From contig MLAK01000493.1 of the NCBI GenBank assembly GCA_001839685.1, forward strand, positions 1-64,000: a DNA stretch of 64,000 nt, written 5' to 3'. Shown here in pieces: positions 47,932 to 58,800 of this stretch. Within the stretch, counting starts at the first letter, position 1. Each line of letters opens with the position of its first letter. Source of the DNA: Tritrichomonas foetus (taxonomy: Eukaryota > Parabasalia > Tritrichomonadida > Tritrichomonadidae). The position numbers and the translations under genes were made by a program. The notes below the pieces were generated by a model. It ran no database searches. It had not been told where the DNA came from and saw only the letters and a program-made list of their open reading frames with translations.

Positions 47932-49842
47932 ATGTATAACAGACTAAATGATCAGACACCAAGAAAAACACTTAAGACAAATCCAACTATTTCTGTAACA
48001 ATTGGTCCATTAAAGTTTTCAACCAAAAAAAGAGAGATTAGTCCAATCATGCCAGTCATTGATAGAATAAGGTTTTATGATCATTACGCAACTTTAGATT
48101 TGACACCACCAGTAAAACCAAAAAATCCTGAAAGCTGGCAATTCGTAAAAAGTATGATACACAATAAGTCCTACTCCTCAATTACTTTGGAAGATTCAGA
48201 ATTTTTTATTTCATTAGCTGATACACTAGGTCTTCCATTATTGAAAACACAGGTTAAACAAATAATTAAAAGAGCCAATTCTCTAAATATTGGAGAAAAA
48301 TGTAAAGAGCTTGACGTATTGATTCAAATCCAATCTTTGCTATTAAATATTAATGAAGATAACCTTGATGAAACTCAAACTCTAATTGAAAATATGGAAG
48401 ATATTGATAAAAATCTTATTTGTCGTATTATCTTTGTTTTATCTGATTTTCAAATAAAGAAAAAACTACTTCTTGACACACTAATTGAAAACTTAAATTT
48501 GAAAAGCCTATTTAAAGAAATTACTGATATTTATATGAAAAATGACGTGCCATATTATCAACTTACTTTGATACAAAACCAAATAAATAACAGCAATCTA
48601 TTAAATATATTTGTAAATGATGACATTGAAGCATTTACCCAAATGGCATCACATATTAATTTTAATATCAATGAAAATATACATCTAATTCTTCCCAATA
48701 TTTTACTCACTAGTCATCAATACATTAATTTAGCTGCATATTTTAATGCACCAAAATGCTTTGACTTTTTGAATATGAACAATGCAAATATTAATACGAG
48801 TATTCTTAGTAAATATGCAATCATTGGTGGAAATGAAGATATTATTCATTTTTGTGAATCATACAACTGTCAATTTTCTGGTTTACTTGATCTTGCAGTA
48901 AAATATCATCATAATGATATTTTAGAATGGCTGTATGAAAACAAAAATAGTAGAAATGATGAACCAAAACTCATTAATACTTGCATATCTTATCATAATT
49001 TTTATGCTCTATCATATCTTTTGGCCAAAAATTGTAATTTCAATAATGATATTACACAGAACGCTTTGCATTCTGGTAACATAATTTTAGCGAAATTTTG
49101 TTTTACAATCTCAAATCCAAATGAACTCTCTGATAAAACAGATTGGATAACACACGCAATTAAATCAACTAATATTAACTGTGTAAAATTTGCTTTAGAA
49201 AACGTTGGAAGTCTTGGTCCAAATTACCTTGAACCTTCACTCTTAAATATAGCATGCTCGTCTGGAATTTCCGAAATTTACAAACTTATTAAGGAATTTC
49301 ATGGAAACAATGAAAACAATAGCAGCAATAGTGTTTTGAAATCTGCTATTTGTGGTGGTAATTTGGAAATCGTTAAAGATGTTATGAATTCATCCATTTC
49401 AAATATTAATATTAACAAGCCACTCGATGGTAAGAATAATGCCTTATGTCTTGCTGTAATGAGAAACAATATTGAACTAGTTCGTTTTTTGTTAGAAACT
49501 CCAAACATAGATATTAATGCAAATATTTTACCAAAAAGCAATGATAATGAAGAAATTCCCTATTTTGAAGAAACAGATCCGGAATATATTACACCTCTAC
49601 ATGTTGCATGCCAATATGGAAATGATGATATTGTAAAACTCCTTCTCCAACAAAAAAATATTAATATAAATGCATTAAGCATGACACATAAATATGGTAA
49701 ATTTACCCCCTTACATTTTGCTGTTTTAAGTTGTAAACACAGTATTGTTAGCTTACTTTTGTCTCATGAAGAAATCAAACCAGATCTCAGAGGATATATA
49801 AAATTAAACTGGGTAAATATCAATCATTTTTCAAGTTACTGA
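47932..49842 (+). CDS. DUF3447-like ankyrin-repeat protein, truncated at its 3' end
   Basis: The 636-aa product follows the plan of the large trichomonad ankyrin family. An N-terminal BTB-like region (about 15-105) is followed by a helical middle, then degenerate ankyrin/DUF3447-type repeats (about 220-430) and clear ankyrin repeats (about 435-620, for example TPLHVACQYGNDDIVKLLLQ and TPLHFAVLSCKHSIVSLLLS). The last 15 codons before the stop are unlike ankyrin sequence, and further ankyrin sequence appears downstream in another frame. This copy therefore lost its C-terminal repeats and is a truncated gene or a young pseudogene. TCACATC at 47918-47924 places an initiator 12 nt before the ATG. 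Confidence 0.87.
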   Translation: MYNRLNDQTPRKTLKTNPTISVTIGPLKFSTKKREISPIMPVIDRIRFYDHYATLDLTPPVKPKNPESWQFVKSMIHNKSYSSITLEDSEFFISLADTLGLPLLKTQVKQIIKRANSLNIGEKCKELDVLIQIQSLLLNINEDNLDETQTLIENMEDIDKNLICRIIFVLSDFQIKKKLLLDTLIENLNLKSLFKEITDIYMKNDVPYYQLTLIQNQINNSNLLNIFVNDDIEAFTQMASHINFNINENIHLILPNILLTSHQYINLAAYFNAPKCFDFLNMNNANINTSILSKYAIIGGNEDIIHFCESYNCQFSGLLDLAVKYHHNDILEWLYENKNSRNDEPKLINTCISYHNFYALSYLLAKNCNFNNDITQNALHSGNIILAKFCFTISNPNELSDKTDWITHAIKSTNINCVKFALENVGSLGPNYLEPSLLNIACSSGISEIYKLIKEFHGNNENNSSNSVLKSAICGGNLEIVKDVMNSSISNININKPLDGKNNALCLAVMRNNIELVRFLLETPNIDINANILPKSNDNEEIPYFEETDPEYITPLHVACQYGNDDIVKLLLQQKNININALSMTHKYGKFTPLHFAVLSCKHSIVSLLLSHEEIKPDLRGYIKLNWVNINHFSSY

Positions 49843-50340
49843 AATTATTTATTGGATAGAAGTTTTTGTCTATTTTTTATGCACAAGCTAATTTATCTCC
49901 ATTATTACTAGCTTTTGTCGATAATCAAATGGATATTGCTAAAATTTTATTGAATAGAGATGATGTTGATATTAATGTACAATATAATCATTACGTTTTG
50001 GATTTCTTTCTCATTACGATGAAGTTGATTTTTTTGTTTCTGAGTTTTTATTTTTACTTTTTCAGTTTTTCTTTGTATTTTATAATGATGTTTTCTACTT
50101 TATTTCATTGAGGGAGACTGTTTTGATTATCATTCATACGTTAATTTCATAATTTTATCGTGCAGCAGTTTTATTTTTTTGATTTCATAGTGAGTTCAAA
50201 AAAGACCAATATGATATTTGTTCTTGATTTTTATGGAGTTTATTTTTACATTAACTATACTCCCCTTCATTTTGCATTTGTTTATAAAAGAAAAGAAATG
50301 ATTAAATAATTATTAAATAGAAAAGAAATACGGCGAGGAA
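49843..50340 (+). pseudogene. Decayed ankyrin repeats downstream of the ankyrin gene
   Basis: In a different frame from the gene upstream, about 49880-49980 encodes SPLLLAFVDNQMDIAKILLN followed by DDVDIN, a clear ankyrin repeat. After a further AT-rich insertion, about 50248-50320 encodes NYTPLHFAFVYKRKEMIK, a stop, then LLNRKE, a second repeat. They are separated by frameshifts and stops, so the ancestral protein carried more repeats than the present ORF. Confidence 0.7.
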
Positions 50341-51033
50341 TTAAAAGTGGTGTTTCTATTTACTTATTTACAGTGGTTATTTATCTTTTTTTCATGCTTA
50401 ATGGCATATCAGATTATCCAAGACGAATCAATTTTTGATTTCTTTAAGTGATGTATGGGGCTCAAAACAATAAAAGCTATGTACATAATTGATTATTTTT
50501 ACTTATGAATAGATATGAATTATTATATCCAATCTCTTTCCCTCTTATTAGAAGTCATCTATGATAATAATATATAAATAAATGTGATTCTGATTTCAGA
50601 GTAATTCTACAAATTTGACTCTAGAGGTGAACAAAAAGTGACTCATAAGTGTCTTATTTTTCGTCATTATATTTTCATTATTCCTGATGGAAATATTTCT
50701 TAAATATTACACTTTTCTGAATTTCACACGATAAAGTGTGAGTTAGATAGATAACAATTTCTAATTAAATTTGAACATATCTATATATGAGATGCTTAAA
50801 CTGAGTTATTAACTAGAAAACTTGATGACAATGTCATACATTTTGATAAGTGAGGTGAGTTGATTGTCATAGATTTTTTTGAGACAAAAACCATCTGGGC
50901 ACTCCTCACAAATACTCAATTTTTGAATGACAATAGAAATACTTCATATTTTTCGCTATTTCTCTTGCTGAATCAATCTTCTTACCTTCAGTCGAAGAAA
51001 TCGTTTGAGCAAAACATTGTTCTTGGCTACAAC
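50341..51033. other. AT-rich intergenic region
   Basis: About 700 bp lie between the decayed ankyrin repeats and the small orphan gene. The predicted frame from a TTG at 50860 extends into the small gene but encodes unconvincing sequence, so the start was moved to 51034. Confidence 0.4.
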
Positions 51034-51315
51034 ATGAAACGCGACACCGCTAAATTTGTTATGATTTACGTTCATGGCGACCATAACTGGGAATATTTCG
51101 AATGGTTTGATTACAAAACACCGTGCAGAGATTTATTTGAATGGATTGAATCAGTGAATCATTCATTGAAGCCGTATACTTACAAATTGGATTTACAATT
51201 TAATAATGGTCAAACTCTCGAACTGAGGCGAGACGAGCAAGCAATTGGTAACATCCACAAAGCACATAATATGTTAATTCACGCAATTATGCTCCAAAAC
51301 ACTCAAATTGAATGA
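51034..51315 (+). CDS. Small orphan protein, 93 aa
   Basis: The product is a compact, acidic and aromatic protein (FVMIYVHGDHNWEYFEWFDY, then CRDLFEWIESVNHSLKPYT, LDLQFNNGQTLELRRDEQAI). Its composition and GC content are clearly coding and unlike the flanking AT-rich DNA. It has no signal peptide or membrane helix and no family that I recognise. The pattern of strands with a central helix could be a small alpha/beta domain. The start is the ATG at 51034, where coding character begins. Confidence 0.65.
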   Translation: MKRDTAKFVMIYVHGDHNWEYFEWFDYKTPCRDLFEWIESVNHSLKPYTYKLDLQFNNGQTLELRRDEQAIGNIHKAHNMLIHAIMLQNTQIE

Positions 51316-51801
51316 CAGCTTTTTTAATTTTTTGTTATCCAAATATTATTTTTGGATCATTTAATTGTTAATTATTCTTTCAAAAAAACAGCATAATTCT
51401 ATTTATATCAAGTTTGTTATTATTCATAAATTTTAATGTGGCACTTTTTTGCTTTTTTTTAAACTTTTTGAAAAATCTAATTTACGTAAATTAATTTGTT
51501 CCCTTCAAAACAGTAGATTAAAGGAAATGTAGCTTTGATGTTGGAAATCAAAATTTATATTGAAATCCTCAAATATAAAATCGAAATTATAAAAAAATTA
51601 AGTTACTTTTCTGATTAATGGTTGATTTTGTTTCCTTTCAAACAGAGAGAGATGTTTCAACATATTTTAGTTCAAAATGGATTATCTGAAACACCAAAAA
51701 TAAGATTTATCAATTTGATGAATTAGCCAATTAAGTTCTGAATTATCAAAAATGTTATTTATAATCGTTCATTTAATTGACAGAGTTTGTTTAGAATTAA
51801 T
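51316..51801. other. AT-rich intergenic region
   Basis: No gene is seen. An initiator-like TCATTTA near 51769-51775 lies 31 nt before the ATG of the surface-protein gene. Confidence 0.4.
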
Positions 51802-53115
51802 ATGCTTTTATTTTCGCTTCTAATTTGTTACAGTAGCCTTCAGCTTTCCAGACTCTCAGTTTTTCTTTCTTCGATATCAAATGGCACAATAACTTCAAAG
51901 AATTGCATCACTCCAATTTTATCTACAAATCCAATATTTCTTGGTTTACCCAAATTTTCGCCTTTATCACTAAAATTCCACTCGCTAAAATTTCATACCG
52001 GTCTTATTTCACCAATTATTTATGGAATTTTTGGAAAAATTCATCTTGACAAAATATCCGTCTCAAAATCCAATTCTAAACTGATTCAAATTTTAGGAAA
52101 TACAAACTATAAAGGCAATTTTAATTATATTTCTGATAGCAAATTAATTAAAAACGAAGAAAACAATACAGACAATTATGATGTATTTTCATTTAATAAT
52201 AAAACTTTTTCTGAAGCCCTTCAAGTATTTTTTTCATGTGAAGTTAAAATCACAAATTGCCATTTTGAAAACTTTGTTCCGAATAATACACGTGATTCAA
52301 TACTCCAAATATACGATTCAAATTGTACAATTAACCAATGTTCATTTTTCTATGGAAGCTCACAATATTGTCCCGTAATGTTTGCCACTTTATCGAAAAT
52401 TGATATTTTCAGTTCAAATTTCTCTTATAATGTGGCAAAAAGTGACGGTAACTTTGGACTATATCGTTGTAATGGAAAAATTCATTCATGCTTTATAGGA
52501 AATTGTGAATCTGGTGAAAATGGAGCATTTGAATTATTAGAATCAAGCTTTTCAATTAAAAATAATGCAATTATTCACAATCGTGCTGAAACGAATTCTA
52601 TAGTTTACATAACAAAGTCAAATGCTAGCCTTCATAAGAATTATTTTGTTGCAAATCGATTGAGTGAGTCATGTGGAACAATGTGTGGGGTCGTTTCTGT
52701 ATATGATGATAAAGCGAAAACCGAGGTTGAGTTTCAGTCTTGCATTTTCACCAAAAATCGAGAATATGAAACCAATAATAAAATTGTTTGTATTTTTTAT
52801 TGGGGTGATGAAACTGTTCCTTTAGTTGATTGTGCCTTTGATTCACCAAGATACTCTGCAATCATAGTATTTGATAAAGGAATTTTTAATGAACAAGGAT
52901 CAACAAGCTATGAAACAGAAGTTGCGACACTTTATGATATCTTTGATGATTTACCTTTTGATATGAGTGGAAAAGCATATTCAATGAATTTCTCAAATGC
53001 ATCTTCTAGGCTATTTATGTCTGGATCAATTCTACTGGTGCTATTCATGGTAGTAATTGTGTTTTTTGCACTTAATAACATTTCAGGAGGATTTTTCCCA
53101 TATTGGAATGAATAA
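51802..53115 (+). CDS. Type I surface protein, Pmp-like beta-helix
   Basis: The 437-aa product has an N-terminal signal peptide (MLLFSLLICYSSLQ), a long ectodomain of short repeating N/C/F-rich turns typical of a right-handed parallel beta-helix (CHFENF, CSFFYG, SSNFSYN, NCESGENGAF, NNAIIHN, CIFTKN), many N-x-S/T sites, one C-terminal membrane helix (about 405-427) and a very short cytoplasmic end. Trichomonads have a large Pmp-like family of such surface proteins, some linked to host-cell contact; the role of this one is unknown. The predicted start at a TTG (51787) is replaced by the ATG at 51802, which begins the signal peptide. Confidence 0.78.
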   Translation: MLLFSLLICYSSLQLSRLSVFLSSISNGTITSKNCITPILSTNPIFLGLPKFSPLSLKFHSLKFHTGLISPIIYGIFGKIHLDKISVSKSNSKLIQILGNTNYKGNFNYISDSKLIKNEENNTDNYDVFSFNNKTFSEALQVFFSCEVKITNCHFENFVPNNTRDSILQIYDSNCTINQCSFFYGSSQYCPVMFATLSKIDIFSSNFSYNVAKSDGNFGLYRCNGKIHSCFIGNCESGENGAFELLESSFSIKNNAIIHNRAETNSIVYITKSNASLHKNYFVANRLSESCGTMCGVVSVYDDKAKTEVEFQSCIFTKNREYETNNKIVCIFYWGDETVPLVDCAFDSPRYSAIIVFDKGIFNEQGSTSYETEVATLYDIFDDLPFDMSGKAYSMNFSNASSRLFMSGSILLVLFMVVIVFFALNNISGGFFPYWNE

Positions 53116-53412
53116 TTTCATTTTTTTCGCTGTTAGTATTTTATGAACCATGGGAAATTTTTGCGATATTTGTGTATTAAATAGATATAAATTTTTCATT
53201 TATGTTCATTTTTACATTATTTGTATTCTAGTTTAAGTTTTCATATAAACTAAGGGGGAAAATATATATAAAGATTATTTGAAATGATATATATATATAT
53301 AATATAAAAAATAATCATTTCAAGACTATTTTGAGAAAGAAAAAATATATTCTATGTTTACATGATAAATATTAAAAACACAAATACCAAAATTATATTG
53401 ATATTACACATA
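53116..53412. other. AT-rich gap with an AT dinucleotide run
   Basis: Short AT-rich sequence between convergent genes. An (AT)n run lies at about 53288-53302. No gene is seen. Confidence 0.4.
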
Positions 53413-55203
53413 TCATTTTTTCGGAATAATAAGTGATGAGTGTCTTGTTTTCATTACAATTTTCGGTAGTTTTTCCTGTTTCTGTTTTGCCCTTGGTTGG
53501 GCTCTCAATGTATTTCTTCTTTTTAAGTCAGGTTGACTAGTTGAAAGATGATTTGGTGTATTAAAATGGTCTTTATTATGATTTGCAGCTCTTGATAACG
53601 AAATATCTTTTTCATTAATTGATATCGATCTTGGAGGAGGAATTTTAGATTCATTTCTTTTATTTTCACAGTAATTGTTATCATCACTGTCATTGTTATC
53701 ACATTTATTATAAGGGTGACATTGAATTAAATCTCTCCAAATGTTTTTTCGATCCATTGAAGCAACTTCTTGGCGCTGATTATAACTACAAATATTACTT
53801 AAAATAATATTAAAAGAATTATTATCAATTTTTGATATTTCTTGAATTGTTGCCAAAGCAACAAACGTAATATTGTCACTCCAATGATTGTCAACGACTA
53901 TTTTTGCTTTTATATACATTTTTGGAACAATTGACATATAACATTGCTCTAAAATATGTTGAAAGCTTTCTTTATAAATCAAAGAAAGTGAAATTTCAGA
54001 AATCTCAGAACATTCATTATTAAAGCATTTTATAATTTTCTTAAAAAGCAATTTAACTGTCAATGGATTCAAGCATTGCCAAAACATGTCAACAATCTCA
54101 CTTATTTCCTTCAGAATTACAACTTGTTTCTTTTGTGATGTGATTGGAAAGTGATTTAAAATGTAAATTATTACAGAATTTATTTCTTTTGGATTTTTGG
54201 TGAGTAAAACTTTCATCAATGAAATAATCTGACTCGAAAAAGAAATAAAGTCACTTGAACGATGAAGTGGTAAAATATATTTCTTTAAAATATCATCATA
54301 AAAATTCATATTAGAATTAAATTGAATAATTGAAGTAAAAATCGATTCAAGTAATTCTATTAATTGACTAATTCCAAATGTTTCTTTTTCATCGAATAAA
54401 AAATTATAAAATGTATGTTGAATCAGTTGAACGACATAATTTCCTCTTTCAGGGATTCTTCCAACAATTATATATAAAATATTCTTTATTGATAGCCTTT
54501 CTCGCACATCTGGTGATTCAAAGCAATTGAAAACCTTTTTAATGAAGTGTTTTGTCAGAGTTTGCTGTAAGAGTTGAAAAGGAACATGTGGTGATGTTAA
54601 AAATGATTCAAGGAGTTGATAAAACAACTTAATAGTTGGCCATTGCGTATCACAATAATTATCAACTCGATCAAAAAGAATTCCTGAAGAAATTGATTTT
54701 AAAAATGGAAAATTTCGCACTATGTTTTTTGTAACAGCTTTTATTAACACATCACAACACTTTTGGTTGATTTTCCGAATCAAATTTGGAAAATTGAAAG
54801 CAGATATTAATTGATTGATAATAATCACTTTCTTTTTGATATTTTCTTCTTTTGATACAATGAACGATATTTCCGTACATTTTTTGAGAAATAAATCAAT
54901 GAATTCGTTTGGCTTGTCGTTTTCGAATGGTTTGGATTCAATAATAACGTGTTCGTTATCAGATTTCATGGAACAAAAAAGGCGACTATCAAACATAATT
55001 GGCTTTATTAAAACACTATCGTTGTCACTTTTAGCGCATATTTGTTGATTTGAATTGAAGTATGAATTTGATTTCGTCGCGGCCGGCGAAGAAGGCGACT
55101 CTTTGCGTTTTCCGTTTGTTCGAAGCGATGGTAAGTGCGATGATGATCCACCTCGTGAACTTGTTCCTGTGGGAACAGGAATTTTGTTCCGGGCTTGAAT
55201 CAT
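53413..55203 (-). CDS. PP2A regulatory subunit B56 (B') family
   Basis: The 596-aa product has a Ser-rich basic N-terminus (about 1-70), then the HEAT-like B56 core (about 85-480) and a low-complexity basic tail. Diagnostic words are QWPTIKLFYQLLESFLTSPH, FNCFESPDVRERLSIKNILY and ISQLIELLESIFTSIIQFN, followed later by KKYILPLHRSSD and IIYILNHFP. These align with the conserved core of B56, which chooses PP2A substrates that carry LxxIxE motifs. The start is the first ATG of the ORF. It is divergent from Furry over 621 bp. Confidence 0.9.
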   Translation of the reverse strand: MIQARNKIPVPTGTSSRGGSSSHLPSLRTNGKRKESPSSPAATKSNSYFNSNQQICAKSDNDSVLIKPIMFDSRLFCSMKSDNEHVIIESKPFENDKPNEFIDLFLKKCTEISFIVSKEENIKKKVIIINQLISAFNFPNLIRKINQKCCDVLIKAVTKNIVRNFPFLKSISSGILFDRVDNYCDTQWPTIKLFYQLLESFLTSPHVPFQLLQQTLTKHFIKKVFNCFESPDVRERLSIKNILYIIVGRIPERGNYVVQLIQHTFYNFLFDEKETFGISQLIELLESIFTSIIQFNSNMNFYDDILKKYILPLHRSSDFISFSSQIISLMKVLLTKNPKEINSVIIYILNHFPITSQKKQVVILKEISEIVDMFWQCLNPLTVKLLFKKIIKCFNNECSEISEISLSLIYKESFQHILEQCYMSIVPKMYIKAKIVVDNHWSDNITFVALATIQEISKIDNNSFNIILSNICSYNQRQEVASMDRKNIWRDLIQCHPYNKCDNNDSDDNNYCENKRNESKIPPPRSISINEKDISLSRAANHNKDHFNTPNHLSTSQPDLKRRNTLRAQPRAKQKQEKLPKIVMKTRHSSLIIPKK

Positions 55204-55824
55204 CTTTGTGATCGTTCTTTAAAGAAAATTATAGAATATTTTCATAGTGATGTCTGAAGTTATTGTGAGAATAAAAGAAAATATTTATGAGTATACAAAG
55301 AATATTTTGTATTCTTCATAATAATTTTGGGAAAAAATATTGTATCAATATCTCAGATTGTATTTTTCAATTCAAGAAGTAACACCTTAAAAATAACAAA
55401 ATCTAATATTTCAATTTATAATTTGCTAAAATATTCCTATTCTAGATAGTTATGGGATAAATAACAAATATTGGAATATTTTTGATATAATATGGTGATT
55501 TTGCTAGTTTATATCTATTTTAATGCAATTACTCATTCTATTTAGCCTACTCTTTAATTATATTTAGCATCAATTAGAAGAATTTAAAAATAGATTTTCA
55601 ATTTGAGAACTATCCCAATGTTCATAGAGAAAAAGTATATTTATACAATAAATATTTTTGATGACCATCAAACAAATAGTTGGTTAATGATGGAAATATC
55701 GTTGATTTGATAAATTTGCTTCTCACAGATTATTGATAAAAAATGGTTATAATTAATTGAGATATTTTTCAAAATTCAGTTATTTATTCAAATTGATATG
55801 ACGATACGAAACTTTTTCTATTAA
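55204..55824. other. Divergent upstream region of B56 and Furry
   Basis: AT-rich intergenic DNA with no gene. TGGTTATAATTAATT near 55743 also occurs near 23828 upstream of the intronless kinase. Confidence 0.4.
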
Positions 55825-58800
55825 ATGAAAAATGTATTTATGAAGCAGCGAAATCATAATAAAATTGTTGAACTGAATATAGTATTAAGGAAATTCGAAA
55901 CCAAATTAGATTACCTTGCTAATATTGCACGCACTTGTATTTTAAACATTCCAAAGAATAAAGATATCGATATTTCATCCAAACAAGAAACTTTGATGAA
56001 ATATTTCTTATATTTTTTTACAACTAATTTTTCAATGGAAGATCAATTGAGGCCAATTGCAGAAATATCTTCTCCTGATCCAATCACTGCATTTAATTCA
56101 TTTCAACAAATAATTTGTAATAACAATCCTAAAGCTTCTTCATTATCATTTAAATCAAGAATACCACCAGAAATATTATCATTAGAATTTTCGAATGAAA
56201 TTATTGAATTAATAATCCAAATTTTATCATCAATTTATTTAAGAATAATGTTTACTAATTCTGTGTTTCTCGTTAACAACCAGACTAGTTTTGTTCAAAG
56301 TTCATCAAATCATTATGATAACCAAATTGCTAAAGAATTGTATGATGAAATTTTAAAACTGGTTTTTCCCAAAAATGCAAAAGATATTATTCCGGTGGTT
56401 CATATAGTTTCTGCACGATTTTGGTCACACACTTTATATGTTTTTTCATCATTCATTCAAAAGCATATCATGAACTCAGTTTTAGATTTCGTTCAAAAAA
56501 TAAATGAAATGACAGTTAATCAAGTCATTATTGGGTTTACTTTTTTCAGTGGATTTTCCATTCAATCTGTTGAAATAAGTCAATTTGATACATTTTTTCA
56601 TTTTCTCAATGAATTTCCAAAATTTTATAAAAAAAATCCAAATAAGCTTCTTGAAAAAAGTTTCGCTAAATTTGTGGTTAATTTTTTATGTTATACATCA
56701 AAAAATTCGAAAAATTCCAATAAATCAAAGCTTGATAAAGCTTGGAATACTTTAGAAAAGTTTATTAAACCTATCATTTCGAAAAATGATTATGATGGCA
56801 TTTTCATTACCATTTTAGCATATTCGTTATGTTTTACTAATTCAAAATCATCTCAAAAGCACTTATTTGTTGAAACATGTTTAATACCAAAATTGTCTCC
56901 AAATTCATGTGATGTTATTCTTCGTTCTTTTTCAGTATTATTATGTGGTGAGTATTATGAATTTCTTGATCAAATGGATCGATCACAACCAAGTTATAAT
57001 TGGGGACATACTCAATCAGACTCTCAACAAGTTGTTGAGGAAAAAACGCTTGATTTATTTATCTATAAAATTGTTGAAAATACAACTTTTTATTCTCGTT
57101 ATCAACAAATTCTAGCTCACTTCTTTTTCCATTTGGCTGCTTTCAATTTTGATTTATTCTTAAAAAAATATTTTAAATTGTTTGTGAGTGAACCATTTTA
57201 TACCCATAATAAGGCTTCATTAATTATGTTCTTTACTTATATTCTAGCACATCAATCGAATAATTCTGAAATAAAAAAGGATTGCAATTCAAATTTTCCG
57301 GAAACAAAACTTCACAACATTCAAGATATTAACCTTCTTATTACAATTTCTCTCAATAAATTTATGCGAGAATGCCAAATTAAATTAGCACCCGTTGATC
57401 TTTCTTTATTTGAGATTAAATCTTTAGTTTCTTATCTGAAATCCAATTCCAATTACTCATCCAATTCCGATAATTTTACACTAATAATATCAGATTTGAA
57501 ACAGTTTTCCCAGCCATTAATGCCAACTACTGTAAAACCAACTAGTATAGGAATACAAATAGCTAAATGGCAAAGTGCTGTTCCTAATATGATGAAAACA
57601 TCCCTTTTTGATGTTTACACAAACAAACAAATTCATTTTTATAATGGCTTTACAAATCGCTATGAGAAATCTTTTTCAAATGAAGCGTTAAATTTTTTAA
57701 ATTTGATATGTTTTATTTCTATTGATCAACAAATTGTTCGTGGATTAGCTTCGTTTATTTTTTCTTCTTCTGTGAATGTTTCTGCATTATCTATTCATGT
57801 ATTACAATCAATTATACACACAAAACCCCATTTAATTAACAAAGTTTTTAATAGTGTTTGTGCTTTAGTAAAAATGTGTCCAATAATTGAAACCCCACAT
57901 TTATATAGGATTCTTTATACAATTCGAAATTTATCAGAGAGTGTTTCGTTTCTGTCTATTAAACTTGATGATGCAATATTAAATGAAATCACTTCTGTTA
58001 TTATTTTGGGATTTTGTTCACCGCATTATATTGTAAGAAATGAAGCATATTATCTTTTTAACATATATTCAAGTTCCAATCAATTTACTTGTTTGAAATT
58101 AAACAATGAAATTTTCTATAGACAAAGCTCAGAATTAGCCCTTAAAACTTTTTGTTATGATAATTCTAAAACTACTGAGGAATTTGAATATTTTTCATTT
58201 GCAGAAATTTTATCTTCATCATATAACAATATTTACCAATTTTATCTTGCCAACTTCGCTAACGAATTACGAAAATTGAATTATGCTAAATATTATCATG
58301 AAAATTTATTTAATCTCCTAAAATTTTTCGAATTAGAATCACTTGATCCACTTTTTGTTCAAAATCTTTTGATTTTAATCGTAAATTTATCTTCATTTGA
58401 TTTTGTCGATCACCAAAAATGTGAATATTTAATGAATATTGCTTCAAAATTGGGAAGGCAATGTTCACCCGCGCTTTTTTGTGCAATTGAAGGAAAATTA
58501 ATGCAAAATTTCATTTGTCCATTTTATGAACTTTTAACACCTCTTTCATTTTCATTAACAATGATGATGGACAATCCAAATTATGACGAATCTTTCATTC
58601 TTAAAGTATTAGATGAGATGATAGATATTGTAATTGAACGTTGTGAATTTTCTAAAGAGACAGAAAATGGAGTTGACACTTCTGTCTTTCATGTAATGCA
58701 TGCAGTTGAGAAATATTGTTTAAAAATTCAAAAACAAGCCCAATGTTATTCACACTCTATTTTTCCGATGAGAAAAAGAAGCTTTGGTAAAGTTTTAAAT

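Noticed and set aside
50860..51033. Upstream extension of the 93-aa orphan from a TTG
   Set aside because: Sequence is AT-rich and unconvincing and no ATG is present until 51034.
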